A stretch of DNA of 64,000 nucleotides from Melittangium boletus DSM 14713 (lineage in GTDB: Bacteria > Myxococcota > Myxococcia > Myxococcales > Myxococcaceae): contig NZ_CP022163.1 in assembly GCF_002305855.1 (NCBI RefSeq), positions 1,612,292-1,676,291 on the forward strand, in the 5' to 3' direction. Position 1 is the first letter of the stretch, and every line of letters begins with the position of its first letter. Shown here in pieces: positions 1 to 7,756 of this stretch. The notes beneath the pieces are model-generated. The model did no database searches, was not told the origin of the DNA, and saw nothing but the letters and a program-made list of their open reading frames with translations. A program made the translations under genes and the position numbers.

Positions 1-173
1 TCATTTCCCAGACATTCTCGACAAGGGACGCGGCGGACACATGGCTCGCGAGTGGCGCGGCCACCGAGGGTGAACTCGTGCGGATCGCGGGCCAGGGGTT
101 TCGCGTCATCCCCGAGCGGAAGGGCAAGGGTTTGATGTTCCTCCGCACCCCCCTGCCAGAGGAAATGGAGTAA
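1..173 (+). CDS. C-terminal end of an unidentified protein
   Basis: An open frame enters from the left edge and ends at TAA 171-173, giving about 56 residues that finish in PLPEEME. The visible part has a short basic stretch (PERKGKGLMF). No recognisable motif is present and the 5' part lies outside the window, so no function is proposed. The gene converges on the cytidine deaminase gene that ends at 246. Confidence 0.5.
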   Translation, partial: ISQTFSTRDAADTWLASGAATEGELVRIAGQGFRVIPERKGKGLMFLRTPLPEEME

Positions 174-245
174 CCCATCACGGAGCCGCGATGAACTCCC
201 GCCTCTCGGCGGGAGCACCGTCCTGGCGTGTCTCCGCACTGGACG

Positions 246-650
246 TCAGAGGAAGTCGCTCGTGAAGGCGTGCGGGAGCAGTTCCCCGAGCGAGTAGCGC
301 GCCTCGTCGCCCTTGAGGTTGCGGCTGCGCACGGGCAGCTCCTTCGGGGCGAACTCCATCATCACCTGCCGGCACATGCCGCACGGCGGACAGGGCGTGG
401 GCGTGTCCACCACGATGGCCACCGCCAGCGGCCGGCCCCGGCCCCGGGCCACCCCGAAGGCCAGGGCGTTGCGCTCGGCACAGGCGGACAGGCCGTAGGA
501 GGAGTTCTCCACGTTGCAGCCCGTCTCCACCACGCCGTCCGCGTACAGCACCGCCGCGCCCACGGGGAATCGCGAATAGGGCGCATGCGCGCGCTCGCGC
601 ACCTTCGTCGCCGCTTCGAAGAGGCTCTCCCAGGGAATGTCCGTGCTCAT
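246..650 (-). CDS. cdd: cytidine deaminase
   Basis: A 134-residue homotetrameric-type cytidine deaminase, which converts cytidine and deoxycytidine to uridine and deoxyuridine in the cytoplasm. The zinc site is visible as CAE (Cys57, Glu59 as proton shuttle) and PCPPCGMC (Cys90, Cys93). Length matches the short bacterial class. The ATG at 650 is chosen because the family N-terminus begins just before the substrate-binding region and a GAGGG motif precedes it; an in-frame upstream extension to 770 overlaps the PilZ gene and is not family-like. It lies 16 bases after the PilZ gene, probably in one transcript with the nucleoside phosphorylase that would use its product. Confidence 0.95.
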   Translation of the reverse strand: MSTDIPWESLFEAATKVRERAHAPYSRFPVGAAVLYADGVVETGCNVENSSYGLSACAERNALAFGVARGRGRPLAVAIVVDTPTPCPPCGMCRQVMMEFAPKELPVRSRNLKGDEARYSLGELLPHAFTSDFL

Positions 651-666
651 GCGCCACCCTCGTTCG

Positions 667-1008
667 TTAGGACTCCGCCTTCTCCACTTCATCCAGATAA
701 CGCGCGATGTGCTGCTCCACGTCCGCCGGCAGGTCCAGGAAGCGCGCGTGCGCGGACGTCCCTCGCGCACCGTAGCTTACGTTGAGCACCTGACCTCGGA
801 CACGGAAGGACTGCGCCAACCCCGGCAACGAGAAGGACACCTCCACCAGCGTCCCCACCGACAAGGCCGCGCCGTGCCAGGCGAAGCCTCCCAGCGAGAT
901 GTTGCCTTCCCGGGAGTCGAATGCGTCCGAGGTGTCCGCCTCGCGGATGCCCAGGCGCATCGACACCCGGGCAGAAGCACGCCGGTCGTCCCGGGACGGC
1001 TCGCTCAT
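667..1008 (-). CDS. PilZ domain protein
   Basis: A 113-residue single-domain PilZ protein. Both parts of the cyclic-di-GMP motif are visible: RRASARV near the N-terminus (RxxxR type) and NISLGG (D/NxSxxG type) about 25 residues later, followed by the usual beta-barrel pattern. Its ATG overlaps the stop of the pyrimidine-nucleoside phosphorylase gene (ATGA, 1005-1008), so the two are translationally coupled, and cdd follows. Binding of cyclic-di-GMP is inferred from the motif. A role linking second-messenger level to nucleoside salvage is suggested only by position. Myxobacteria carry many such small PilZ proteins. Confidence 0.85.
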   Translation of the reverse strand: MSEPSRDDRRASARVSMRLGIREADTSDAFDSREGNISLGGFAWHGAALSVGTLVEVSFSLPGLAQSFRVRGQVLNVSYGARGTSAHARFLDLPADVEQHIARYLDEVEKAES

Positions 1009-2309
1009 TCCAAGCGCTCCAGGATGAGCGGCCGGGGCGCGGGAGCCTCGGGCCCGAAGGAATAGGCCCCGAGCAGCCGGGCCTTCACGTCCTCCACGCC
1101 GCCCGGCTCGTTGAAGTGGATGCGCACCAGCGGCTCGCCCACCTTCACCGGCTCGCCCACCTTGCGCAGCAGCGTGAAGCCCACGGCTGGATCGATTCTG
1201 CTGTCCACCCGCTGCCGTCCCGCCCCGAGCGCCACCGCCGCCAGGCCCACCGCCTCCGTCTCGATGCCCGTGATGAAACCCGTCCGGGGCGAGGGCACCT
1301 CCAGCGTGGAGCGCGCCTGGGGCAGGCGCCCGTAGTCGTCGATGGACTGGGGATCGCCCCCCTGCGCCTCGACGATCTGCTTCAACTTGCGCACGGCGCT
1401 GCCGTCGTCGATGACCGCCTGGAGCTTGCGCCGCGCCTCGTCGAGCGAGTCCGCCTTGCCGCCCAGCACCAGCATCTCCGCGGTGAGCGCGAGCGTCACC
1501 TCGGTGTAGTCCTCGGGAGCGCGGCCACGTAGCATCTCCACGGCCTCCACCACCTCCAGGGCGTTGCCCACCGCGCGTCCCAGGGGCTGGTTCATGTCCG
1601 TGAGCAGCGCCGTCACCTTGCGGCCCATCTCCGCGCCGATGCCAATCATCGTCCGGGCGAGCGTACGCGCTTCCTCCTGGGTCTTCATGAAGGCGCCACT
1701 GCCCACCTTCACGTCCAGCACCAGCGCGTCCAGCCCCGACGCGAGCTTCTTGCTCATGATGGAGCTGGCGATGAGGGGGATGCAATCCACCGTGGCCGTC
1801 ACGTCCCGCAGGGCGTAGAGCTTCTTGTCCGCGGGCGCCACGGACGCCGTCTGGCCGATGAGGCAGCAGCCCAGCTCGCGCACCAGACGGCGGTAGTCGC
1901 TCACCGGCAGGTTGATGCGGAAGCCCGGAATGGACTCCAGCTTGTCCAGCGTGCCGCCCGTGTGCCCCAGGCCCCGGCCGGAGATCATCGGCACGGGCAC
2001 GCCGCAGGCGGCCGCCAGCGGCGCCAGGCTCAGGGACACCTTGTCGCCCACACCTCCCGTGGAATGCTTATCCACCTTGGTGCCGGGGATGTCGGACAGG
2101 TCCAGCACCTCGCCGGAATGGAGCATCGCCTGGGCCCAGGCGCTCAATTCCGCCGCGTCCAGCCCCCGGAAGAAGATCGCCATGCACAGCGCGGACATCT
2201 GGTAGTCCGGCACGTCGCCCGAGGTGTACGCCTGGAGGAATGCCCGGATGTCATCGGGAGGGAGCCGCTTTCCGTCCCGCTTGGCCTTGATGAGCTCGTA
2301 GGGTCTCAC
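1005..2309 (-). CDS. deoA: thymidine / pyrimidine-nucleoside phosphorylase
   Basis: A 434-residue member of the nucleoside phosphorylase II family, which splits thymidine, deoxyuridine or uridine with phosphate to give the base and (deoxy)ribose-1-phosphate. The family signatures KHSTGGVGDK and SGRGLGHTGGT are present, as is the C-terminal alpha/beta domain. The GTG at 2309 follows a GGAGG-type site and gives exactly the usual length; upstream in-frame sequence runs into the divergent ABC transporter gene. Whether it is strict thymidine phosphorylase (DeoA) or the broader Pdp type cannot be settled by reading. It heads the deoA-PilZ-cdd transcript. Confidence 0.93.
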   Translation of the reverse strand: MRPYELIKAKRDGKRLPPDDIRAFLQAYTSGDVPDYQMSALCMAIFFRGLDAAELSAWAQAMLHSGEVLDLSDIPGTKVDKHSTGGVGDKVSLSLAPLAAACGVPVPMISGRGLGHTGGTLDKLESIPGFRINLPVSDYRRLVRELGCCLIGQTASVAPADKKLYALRDVTATVDCIPLIASSIMSKKLASGLDALVLDVKVGSGAFMKTQEEARTLARTMIGIGAEMGRKVTALLTDMNQPLGRAVGNALEVVEAVEMLRGRAPEDYTEVTLALTAEMLVLGGKADSLDEARRKLQAVIDDGSAVRKLKQIVEAQGGDPQSIDDYGRLPQARSTLEVPSPRTGFITGIETEAVGLAAVALGAGRQRVDSRIDPAVGFTLLRKVGEPVKVGEPLVRIHFNEPGGVEDVKARLLGAYSFGPEAPAPRPLILERLE

Positions 2310-2333
2310 GCCTCCAGGCCATAGCAGGAAGCC

Positions 2334-2367
2334 CGGCGGGCATGCACCCCGGAAGAAAAGCCCGCCG
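2334..2367. promoter_or_regulatory. inverted repeat in divergent deoA/ABC promoter region
   Basis: CGGCGGGC (2334-2341) is repeated as its exact complement GCCCGCCG (2360-2367), with an 18-base spacer, in the 111-base gap between the divergent phosphorylase and transporter genes. It could be an operator for shared control of uptake and breakdown, or simply a hairpin in an untranslated leader. No convincing -35/-10 pair was identified. Confidence 0.3.
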
Positions 2368-2420
2368 TCCACCATCGTCCATCCGTACCACCGCCCGCTA
2401 TCTGATAAAGGGGGAGGGTC

Positions 2421-3941
2421 TTGATTTCCCTCCGACACATCCACAAGCGCTTCGGCGCCGTGACCGCCCTGGACGACGTGTCGCTGGACATCGGCACCGG
2501 GGAGGTCCTCGCCCTGGTGGGCGAGAACGGCGCGGGCAAGTCCACCCTGATGAACGTCCTCTACGGGCTCTACCACGCCGACTCCGGCGAGGTGCTCGTC
2601 AATGGCCAGGCGGTGCGGCTCAAGAGCCCCCGCGACGCCATCGCCCGGGGCATTGGCATGGTGCATCAACACTTCATGCTCGTGCCCACGCTCACGGTGG
2701 CGGAGAACGTGGTGCTCGGCCGCGAGCCCTCGCGCTTTGGCCGCCTGGACCAGGAGCGCGCCATCGCCGAGGTGGCCGCCACGTGCGAGCGCTTCGGCTT
2801 CAAGCTGGATCCCCGCGCCCGGGTGGACACGCTCAGCGTGGGCTCGCAACAGAAGGTGGAGATCGTCAAGGCGCTGCATCGGGGCGCCCAGGTGCTCATC
2901 CTCGACGAGCCCACGGCGGTTCTCACGCCGCAAGAATCGGATGACCTGTTCCGGGTGGCGCGGGGGCTGGCGGCCGGAGGGCGCACCGTCGTCTTCATCA
3001 GCCACAAGCTGCGCGAGGTGTTGAGCGTGGCCGAGCGCGTGGTCGTGATGCGGCGCGGCAAGCGGGTGGCCGAGGTGCGCGCCGCCGAGACGCGGCCCGA
3101 GGAGCTGGCGGCGCTGATGGTGGGCGAGGCGCGCATGCCCCAGGCCGAGGCCCAGACGTACCATCCGCCCGGAGGCGAGCGGCTGCTCGAGACGAAGGAG
3201 CTCACGGCCCGGGGCGAGGACGGACGGCCCGCGCTGCGCGGCGTGACGCTGGACGTGCACGCCGGGGAGATCGTCGGCATCGCCGGAGTGGACGGCAACG
3301 GCCAGCGCGAGTTCGCCGAGGTGCTCACGGGCCTGCGGGAGGTGGACTCGGGCAGTGGCACCCTGCTGGGCGGACCGCTCGCGGGGCTGACGCCCGCCGA
3401 GGCGCGGCGCCGGGGCGTGGGGCACGTGCCGGAGGATCGGCTGTGGCGCGCGGTGGTGAAGGCCATGAGCGTGGAGGAGAACGTGGCGCTGGGCCGGCAG
3501 GCGCAGACGCCCTTCGCCAAGGGACTCCAGGTGGACTTCGCCGGGCGGCGCGAGCGCACCCAGACGCTCCTGCGCTCCTATGACGTGCGGCCGCCGGATC
3601 CGACGCTGCCGCTCCAGGCGCTCTCGGGCGGCAACCAGCAGAAGGTGGTGGTGGCGCGCGAGCTGGATGCCTCGCCCCGGCTCCTGGTGGTGGTGCAGCC
3701 CACGCGCGGCCTGGACATCGGCGCCGTGGCGCAGGTGCAGGCGAGGCTGCGCGAGGCGCGCGATGGCGGCGCGGGCGTGGTGCTCGTCTCGCTCGACCTG
3801 GAGGAAGTGTTGGCCCTGGCCGACCGCGTCTACGTCTTCTTCGAGGGAAAGGTGACGGGGACGTTCACCCGGCCGCAGTTCGACGAGCGGGAAATCGGCC
3901 GGCGGATGCTCGGCACCGGAGAGGAGGCGACTCATGGGTGA
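2421..3941 (+). CDS. nucleoside-type ABC transporter, duplicated ATPase
   Basis: A 506-residue double ATP-binding protein of the sugar/nucleoside importer type (relatives: B. subtilis NupO, lactococcal NupA). Domain 1 has Walker A GENGAGKST (34-42), signature LSVGSQQK and Walker B LILDEPTAVLTP. Domain 2 has a degenerate Walker A (GVDGNGQRE, no Lys) but a clean LSGGNQQK signature and VVQPTRGLDIG, as usual in this family. Start is TTG 2421 with a strong GGGGGAGGG just upstream. It overlaps the first permease gene by 8 bases. Substrate is inferred from the divergent nucleoside-catabolic genes. No substrate-binding lipoprotein gene lies in the window. Confidence 0.9.
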   Translation: MISLRHIHKRFGAVTALDDVSLDIGTGEVLALVGENGAGKSTLMNVLYGLYHADSGEVLVNGQAVRLKSPRDAIARGIGMVHQHFMLVPTLTVAENVVLGREPSRFGRLDQERAIAEVAATCERFGFKLDPRARVDTLSVGSQQKVEIVKALHRGAQVLILDEPTAVLTPQESDDLFRVARGLAAGGRTVVFISHKLREVLSVAERVVVMRRGKRVAEVRAAETRPEELAALMVGEARMPQAEAQTYHPPGGERLLETKELTARGEDGRPALRGVTLDVHAGEIVGIAGVDGNGQREFAEVLTGLREVDSGSGTLLGGPLAGLTPAEARRRGVGHVPEDRLWRAVVKAMSVEENVALGRQAQTPFAKGLQVDFAGRRERTQTLLRSYDVRPPDPTLPLQALSGGNQQKVVVARELDASPRLLVVVQPTRGLDIGAVAQVQARLREARDGGAGVVLVSLDLEEVLALADRVYVFFEGKVTGTFTRPQFDEREIGRRMLGTGEEATHG

Positions 3942-5097
3942 GCGGTTGCGGACGATCCTGCCCTCCATCCTGTCCGTGCTCCTCGCCCTGGCGGTGTGCT
4001 GGTGCTTCATCGCCCTCACCCGGGACGCGCGGATCGCCAGCGAGGCCTATCTGCAGATGCTCCGCGGAGGCATCGGCGACTGGGGGGCGTACCTCGATGG
4101 AGGCCGCGTCACCCTGCTCACCCGGCCCTGGGGCGAGGCCGCCATCAAGGCCTCCCTGCTGCTGCTCACCGGGTTGTCGGTGACGGTGGCCTTCAAGGTG
4201 GGCCTCTTCAACATCGGCGCCCAGGGACAGATGCTGATGGGCGCGCTCGCCGCGGCGGTCGTGGGGGCGCAGGTGGAGTTGCCCACCGTGCTCCATGTCA
4301 TCGCGGCGCTGCTCGGGGCCGCGGTCGCCGGAGGCCTGTGGGCGCTCATCGCCGCGTGGCTCAAGCTCGCCCGGGGCGTGCACGAGGTCATCTCCACCAT
4401 CATGCTCAACTGGGTGGCGGTGAGCCTGGTGGACAACTGGCTCGTGGTGGGTCCGCTGCGGGCCGGTGCCGGCACCACGCTGAACACGACGGGCACCGCG
4501 GAGATCCACGCCACCGCGCACCTGCCCCGGCTGCTCGGGGATTTGTCGCGCCTGCACCTGGGCTTTCCGCTGGCGCTCGCGGTGGCGCTCGGGTTGTGGG
4601 TGTGGCTGGCGCGGCTGCGCACGGGCTTCGAGACGCGCGCGGTGGGCTTGGGGCCCGAGGCGGCCCGAGCCGCGGGCATCCCCGTCACCCGGCGTACCGC
4701 CGAGGCCATGGGACTGGCCGGCGCGCTCGCGGGACTGGCCGGCGCGGTGCTCGTGCTGGGCACGGAGTTCCGCTACCCGGGCACGCTCGGCGCGCCCTAC
4801 GGCTTCGACGGCATCGCCATCTCGCTCATCGGCGGCAACCACCCGCTGGGCGTCACCCTGTCGGCCCTCTTCTTCGGCGTGCTGCGCGCGGGTGGCACGC
4901 GCATGCAACTGCTCGGCGTGCACAAGACCTACCCGGAGCTCATCCAGGGACTCGCCCTGCTCTTCGTGGCGGGCCGTCAGGTGTGGCTCACGCTGCTGAG
5001 CGCCCGGAAGCGTCCTCCCGAGGCCCCCGCCGAGCCCCAGCCCGTGCCCGAAGCCGCCCCCCAGCCCGCGCAGCGTCCGGAGGTGCCCCGTGTTTGA
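3934..5097 (+). CDS. nucleoside-type ABC transporter permease 1
   Basis: A 387-residue inner-membrane permease of the BPD_transp_2 type (NupP-like). It has an N-terminal membrane anchor, a soluble insert, then about eight hydrophobic segments; the FKVGLFNIGAQGQMLMGAL stretch near residue 88 is the family hallmark. The last 40 residues are Pro/Glu/Ala-rich and probably a cytoplasmic tail. ATG 3934 lies inside the end of the ATPase gene and the stop lies inside the second permease gene, so all three are translated together. It forms half of the membrane channel. Confidence 0.9.
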   Translation: MGERLRTILPSILSVLLALAVCWCFIALTRDARIASEAYLQMLRGGIGDWGAYLDGGRVTLLTRPWGEAAIKASLLLLTGLSVTVAFKVGLFNIGAQGQMLMGALAAAVVGAQVELPTVLHVIAALLGAAVAGGLWALIAAWLKLARGVHEVISTIMLNWVAVSLVDNWLVVGPLRAGAGTTLNTTGTAEIHATAHLPRLLGDLSRLHLGFPLALAVALGLWVWLARLRTGFETRAVGLGPEAARAAGIPVTRRTAEAMGLAGALAGLAGAVLVLGTEFRYPGTLGAPYGFDGIAISLIGGNHPLGVTLSALFFGVLRAGGTRMQLLGVHKTYPELIQGLALLFVAGRQVWLTLLSARKRPPEAPAEPQPVPEAAPQPAQRPEVPRV

Positions 5098-6019
5098 GGT
5101 GGTGGAAGCGCTCCTGTCCTCCACGCTGGAGTACTACCCGGCGCTCGTGTTCGCCGCGCTGGGGGCGACCCTGTCCGAGCGCTCGGGCATCACGAACGTG
5201 GGCATCGAGGGGATGATGCGCACGGGCGCCTTCTGCGCGGCCCTGGCGGCCATCACCCTGCCCACGCCGGTGGCGGTGCTGGTGGGCATGCTCGCGGGCG
5301 CGGGCATCGCGGCCGTCCACGGCGCGCTGAGCATCCACTGGCGGGCGGATCAGGTGGTGTCCGGCATGGCGCTCAACCTGGTGGCGCTCGCCGGAGGCAC
5401 CTACCTGCTCGAGGCCCTCTACGGCCCCAACGGCACGCCCCCCATCCAGCAACTGCCGCGCTGGCACGTGCCGGGCCTGTCCGAGCTGCCCCTGCTGCGC
5501 GCCTTCTCCGGGCACACGGCCCTCACCTGGCTGGCCCTGGTGCTGCCCCTGGCCTTCCACTGGCTCTTCTACCGCACGCCCCTGGGCCTGCGGCTGCGCG
5601 CCGTGGGCGAGAAGCCCCACGCCGTGGCCACGCTCGGCCTGTCCGTGCAGGGCCTGCGCTGGATGGCCGTGCTCGGCGGCGGAATGCTCGCGGGCCTGGG
5701 GGGGGCCGCGCTGTCCACCGCCGTGCTGGATCGCTTCGAGCAGCACACGCCCGCCGGCCTCGGCTACATGGCCCTGGCCGCCACGGTGTTCGGCCGCTGG
5801 ACGCCCCTGGGCGCGCTGCTCGCCGGGCTCTTCTTCGCCGCCGGCAGCGCCCTGCGCATCGGGCTCGCCTCCAGCGCCCCCGGCATCATCGAGATCATCC
5901 CCCAGGGCTTCCTGCTCGCCCTGCCCTACCTGCTCACGCTCGTGTTGCTCGCCGTCCAGGGCCGCCGGACCCATGCCCCCGCCGCGCTCGGCACCCCTTA
6001 TGAGCAGGAGTCGCGCTAA
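5090..6019 (+). CDS. nucleoside-type ABC transporter permease 2
   Basis: A 309-residue second permease (NupQ-like). The sequence is hydrophobic throughout, with the family pattern SERSGITNVGIEGMM near residues 28-42. The GTG start at 5090 overlaps the preceding stop by 8 bases. It is the last gene of the transporter operon; no periplasmic BMP/PnrA-type binding protein follows, so that component must be encoded elsewhere or upstream of the window. Confidence 0.9.
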   Translation: MFEVVEALLSSTLEYYPALVFAALGATLSERSGITNVGIEGMMRTGAFCAALAAITLPTPVAVLVGMLAGAGIAAVHGALSIHWRADQVVSGMALNLVALAGGTYLLEALYGPNGTPPIQQLPRWHVPGLSELPLLRAFSGHTALTWLALVLPLAFHWLFYRTPLGLRLRAVGEKPHAVATLGLSVQGLRWMAVLGGGMLAGLGGAALSTAVLDRFEQHTPAGLGYMALAATVFGRWTPLGALLAGLFFAAGSALRIGLASSAPGIIEIIPQGFLLALPYLLTLVLLAVQGRRTHAPAALGTPYEQESR

Positions 6020-6437
6020 ACCGGCCTCGCCCACTTTCCAGCCTCTCGTCGCCTCCGGGCCGTGGGTGTGGCTTTTTACTGTGTGGGTCCAAGCAACCCC
6101 GGGTCATTCCTGACGGGGACTCATTTTGGACCCTCCCGCAAGTTTGAAGGAGCGGAGGACGCGGAAGAGGCCATCCTCCGGAGAACGCGGCAAAGTCCCG
6201 ACTTTCGGAGAAGAAACGAGCCGCTGTCTTTGTTCGGACAGAGGGGTGGGAAAGCAGCGGGCGGCGGCACGTTCATCGCATTCAATGAGCGGCGCGCGGG
6301 TGGGCCCGTTCACGGTGGGACAGCGGGGACCGGGAAGGCCCCTCGCGCGAAGACGGAAGCTGGACGTATGGGCGGCGACCGGGGATGGAGGGCGAGTGGC
6401 GGGAAGTCGGCGTCCCAGACGGCGAGGGGGGGCCGAC
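6020..6437. other. non-coding leader region with nested inverted repeat
   Basis: About 420 bases with no convincing gene. GGGTCCAA (6085-6092) pairs with TTGGACCC (6126-6133), and inside it CCCCG (6097-6101) pairs with CGGGG (6114-6118), so the RNA could form a composite hairpin of about 49 bases. There is no following T-run in either direction, so it is not a classical terminator. The rest is purine-rich and may be an untranslated leader for the genes at 6438 and 6485. A longer frame from 6126 has no family-like features. Confidence 0.35.
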
Positions 6438-6488
6438 ATGAATCACATGAACCACATGGTGCGGGCGATTCACGAGGTGACGCGATGA
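6438..6488 (+). CDS. 16-residue leader ORF coupled to ATPase gene
   Basis: ATG 6438 follows a GAGGGGGG site by 5 bases and encodes a 16-residue Met/His/Asn-rich peptide beginning MNHMNHMV, stopping at TGA 6486-6488. The stop overlaps the start of the next gene in ATGA. The first codons are a short tandem repeat (two near-identical nine-base units). It may only serve as a translational on-ramp for the downstream gene, which itself lacks a good ribosome site. Real expression is inferred. Confidence 0.4.
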   Translation: MNHMNHMVRAIHEVTR

Positions 6489-7051
6489 GCGCGGTGGCGA
6501 TGGCCTGGTGGCCGCAGAAGATGCTCGGAATGGGTGGAGAGGGCCGCGGCCGCCTGGCTTCCGCGGAAGTCCTCGACGGGACCGACGAGCAACGCCTGGA
6601 CCTGTGCGCGCTGGCCCGGCACGCGGTGTCGCTGCTGCACACCACCGGCCACGTGGAGCCCACCGACGTCCAACTGGAGCTGCCAGACGAGCCGGTATTC
6701 GCGCGGGTGAGCGCGCGGCGCATGGAGCAGGTGATGCTCCACCTGCTCGTCGACGCGGTGTGGATGCGCCGCGGCGCGGAGGACCCCGTCCGGGCCGTGC
6801 GGCTGCGCGTGGAGCCGCAGGACGACTTCGGCGATTACGGCCCCACCATCCAGATGCGCTACGCGGCGCGGAACCTCGGCCCGGCCCAGGCACGCGACAC
6901 GTCCGGCGCCGCGCAGCGGAGCGGCCTGTCGCTGGCGCGCGAGCTGGTGGAAGCCCAGGGCGGCCACCTGGCGGTGAAGCACCACGGGCACACGGGCAGC
7001 ACCGTCGTCGTCACCGTGGAGCTGCCGGACCAGGGCACCGCGAGCTGGTAG
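6485..7051 (+). CDS. degenerate histidine-kinase-type ATPase domain protein
   Basis: A 188-residue protein whose last 130 residues look like a GHKL/HATPase_c fold: a helix where the N-box should be (HLLVDAVWMRR), a loop with DTSGAAQRSGLSLARELVE, then GGHLAVKHHG and GSTVVVTVELP as in kinase C-termini. The usual N-box Asn and the DxGxG loop are not intact, and there is no dimerisation/phosphoacceptor domain. It may be a stand-alone or pseudo-kinase regulator. ATG 6485 is chosen because it overlaps the stop of the short upstream ORF. Confidence 0.6.
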   Translation: MSAVAMAWWPQKMLGMGGEGRGRLASAEVLDGTDEQRLDLCALARHAVSLLHTTGHVEPTDVQLELPDEPVFARVSARRMEQVMLHLLVDAVWMRRGAEDPVRAVRLRVEPQDDFGDYGPTIQMRYAARNLGPAQARDTSGAAQRSGLSLARELVEAQGGHLAVKHHGHTGSTVVVTVELPDQGTASW

Positions 7052-7078
7052 GGCTCGCGGGCGCCGGACACGCGCCGC

Positions 7079-7756
7079 CTACAACCGGTAGGCGACGCCG
7101 ATCGTCGCATCCAACGTGAAGAGCGCGTCGCGGCGCAGCGTATAGCCGCGCAGGTAGGTGGCGCCGAGAGACGGCCCCATGCGCACGTTGAACGTGACGG
7201 CGAGGTCATTGTTCACGAAGTACTCGAGCCCACCGCCCACGAGCAGGGGGAAGACGGGTCCACCGCCATCGCCGAAGGTGACGTAGAAGGGCACGTCGAT
7301 GCCCACGTTGACCATGAGCGCGCTGCCCACGGGCAGCCCCAGGGTGAAGCCCACCGGCAGGGCCAGACCCACGTCGGTTCTTCTCTCGTAGAAGTAGAAG
7401 AACGGGCCGGGCGCGAAGGTCAGTGCGACGTTCACCTGCGAGGTCTGCAGCAGCATCAGCCGCATCCAGGCCTGCAGCTTGAACCCCGGATCCACGAGGG
7501 AGACGATGCCCTCGCGGCCGTAGTTGAAGCTGAGCTTGCCTCCGATGTCGAAGCGCGACGTGGCGCCATGCAACAGACCCAGCGACACGCCCGGCCAGCC
7601 CACCTGGCCCACCAGCGTGTTACGCCCCTGGCCCACGGTCTGGCCCGCCAGGACGGACCATCCCTGACCCCGGCCATATCCACCCTCTTGCGCCAGGGCC
7701 GAGCCCGACACGAGGAGCATGCCCACCCACAATCCACTCAGGACGCCGCGCTTCAC
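7079..7756 (-). CDS. exported protein, probable outer-membrane beta-barrel
   Basis: A 225-residue protein with an N-terminal signal peptide (MKRGVLSGLWVGMLLVSGSALA) followed by alternating hydrophobic/polar strands with many Gly and aromatic residues, typical of a small outer-membrane beta-barrel of about eight to ten strands. It ends in VAYRL rather than the common terminal Phe. Its ATG overlaps the stop of the phosphomutase gene (7753-7756), so it is the second gene of that operon. No specific family is recognised. Confidence 0.65.
   Translation of the reverse strand: MKRGVLSGLWVGMLLVSGSALAQEGGYGRGQGWSVLAGQTVGQGRNTLVGQVGWPGVSLGLLHGATSRFDIGGKLSFNYGREGIVSLVDPGFKLQAWMRLMLLQTSQVNVALTFAPGPFFYFYERRTDVGLALPVGFTLGLPVGSALMVNVGIDVPFYVTFGDGGGPVFPLLVGGGLEYFVNNDLAVTFNVRMGPSLGATYLRGYTLRRDALFTLDATIGVAYRL

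Noticed and set aside
2310..4019. Very long open frame on the minus strand extending the deoA gene upstream through the ABC ATPase gene
   Set aside because: It is opposite to a clear ABC ATPase, its amino-acid content is low-complexity (His/Arg/Gly-rich), and deoA has a normal GTG start with a ribosome site at 2309.
6126..6437. Longer reading of the frame ending at 6488 as a 120-residue protein
   Set aside because: Basic, low-complexity sequence with no motif; only the last 16 codons follow a good ribosome site.
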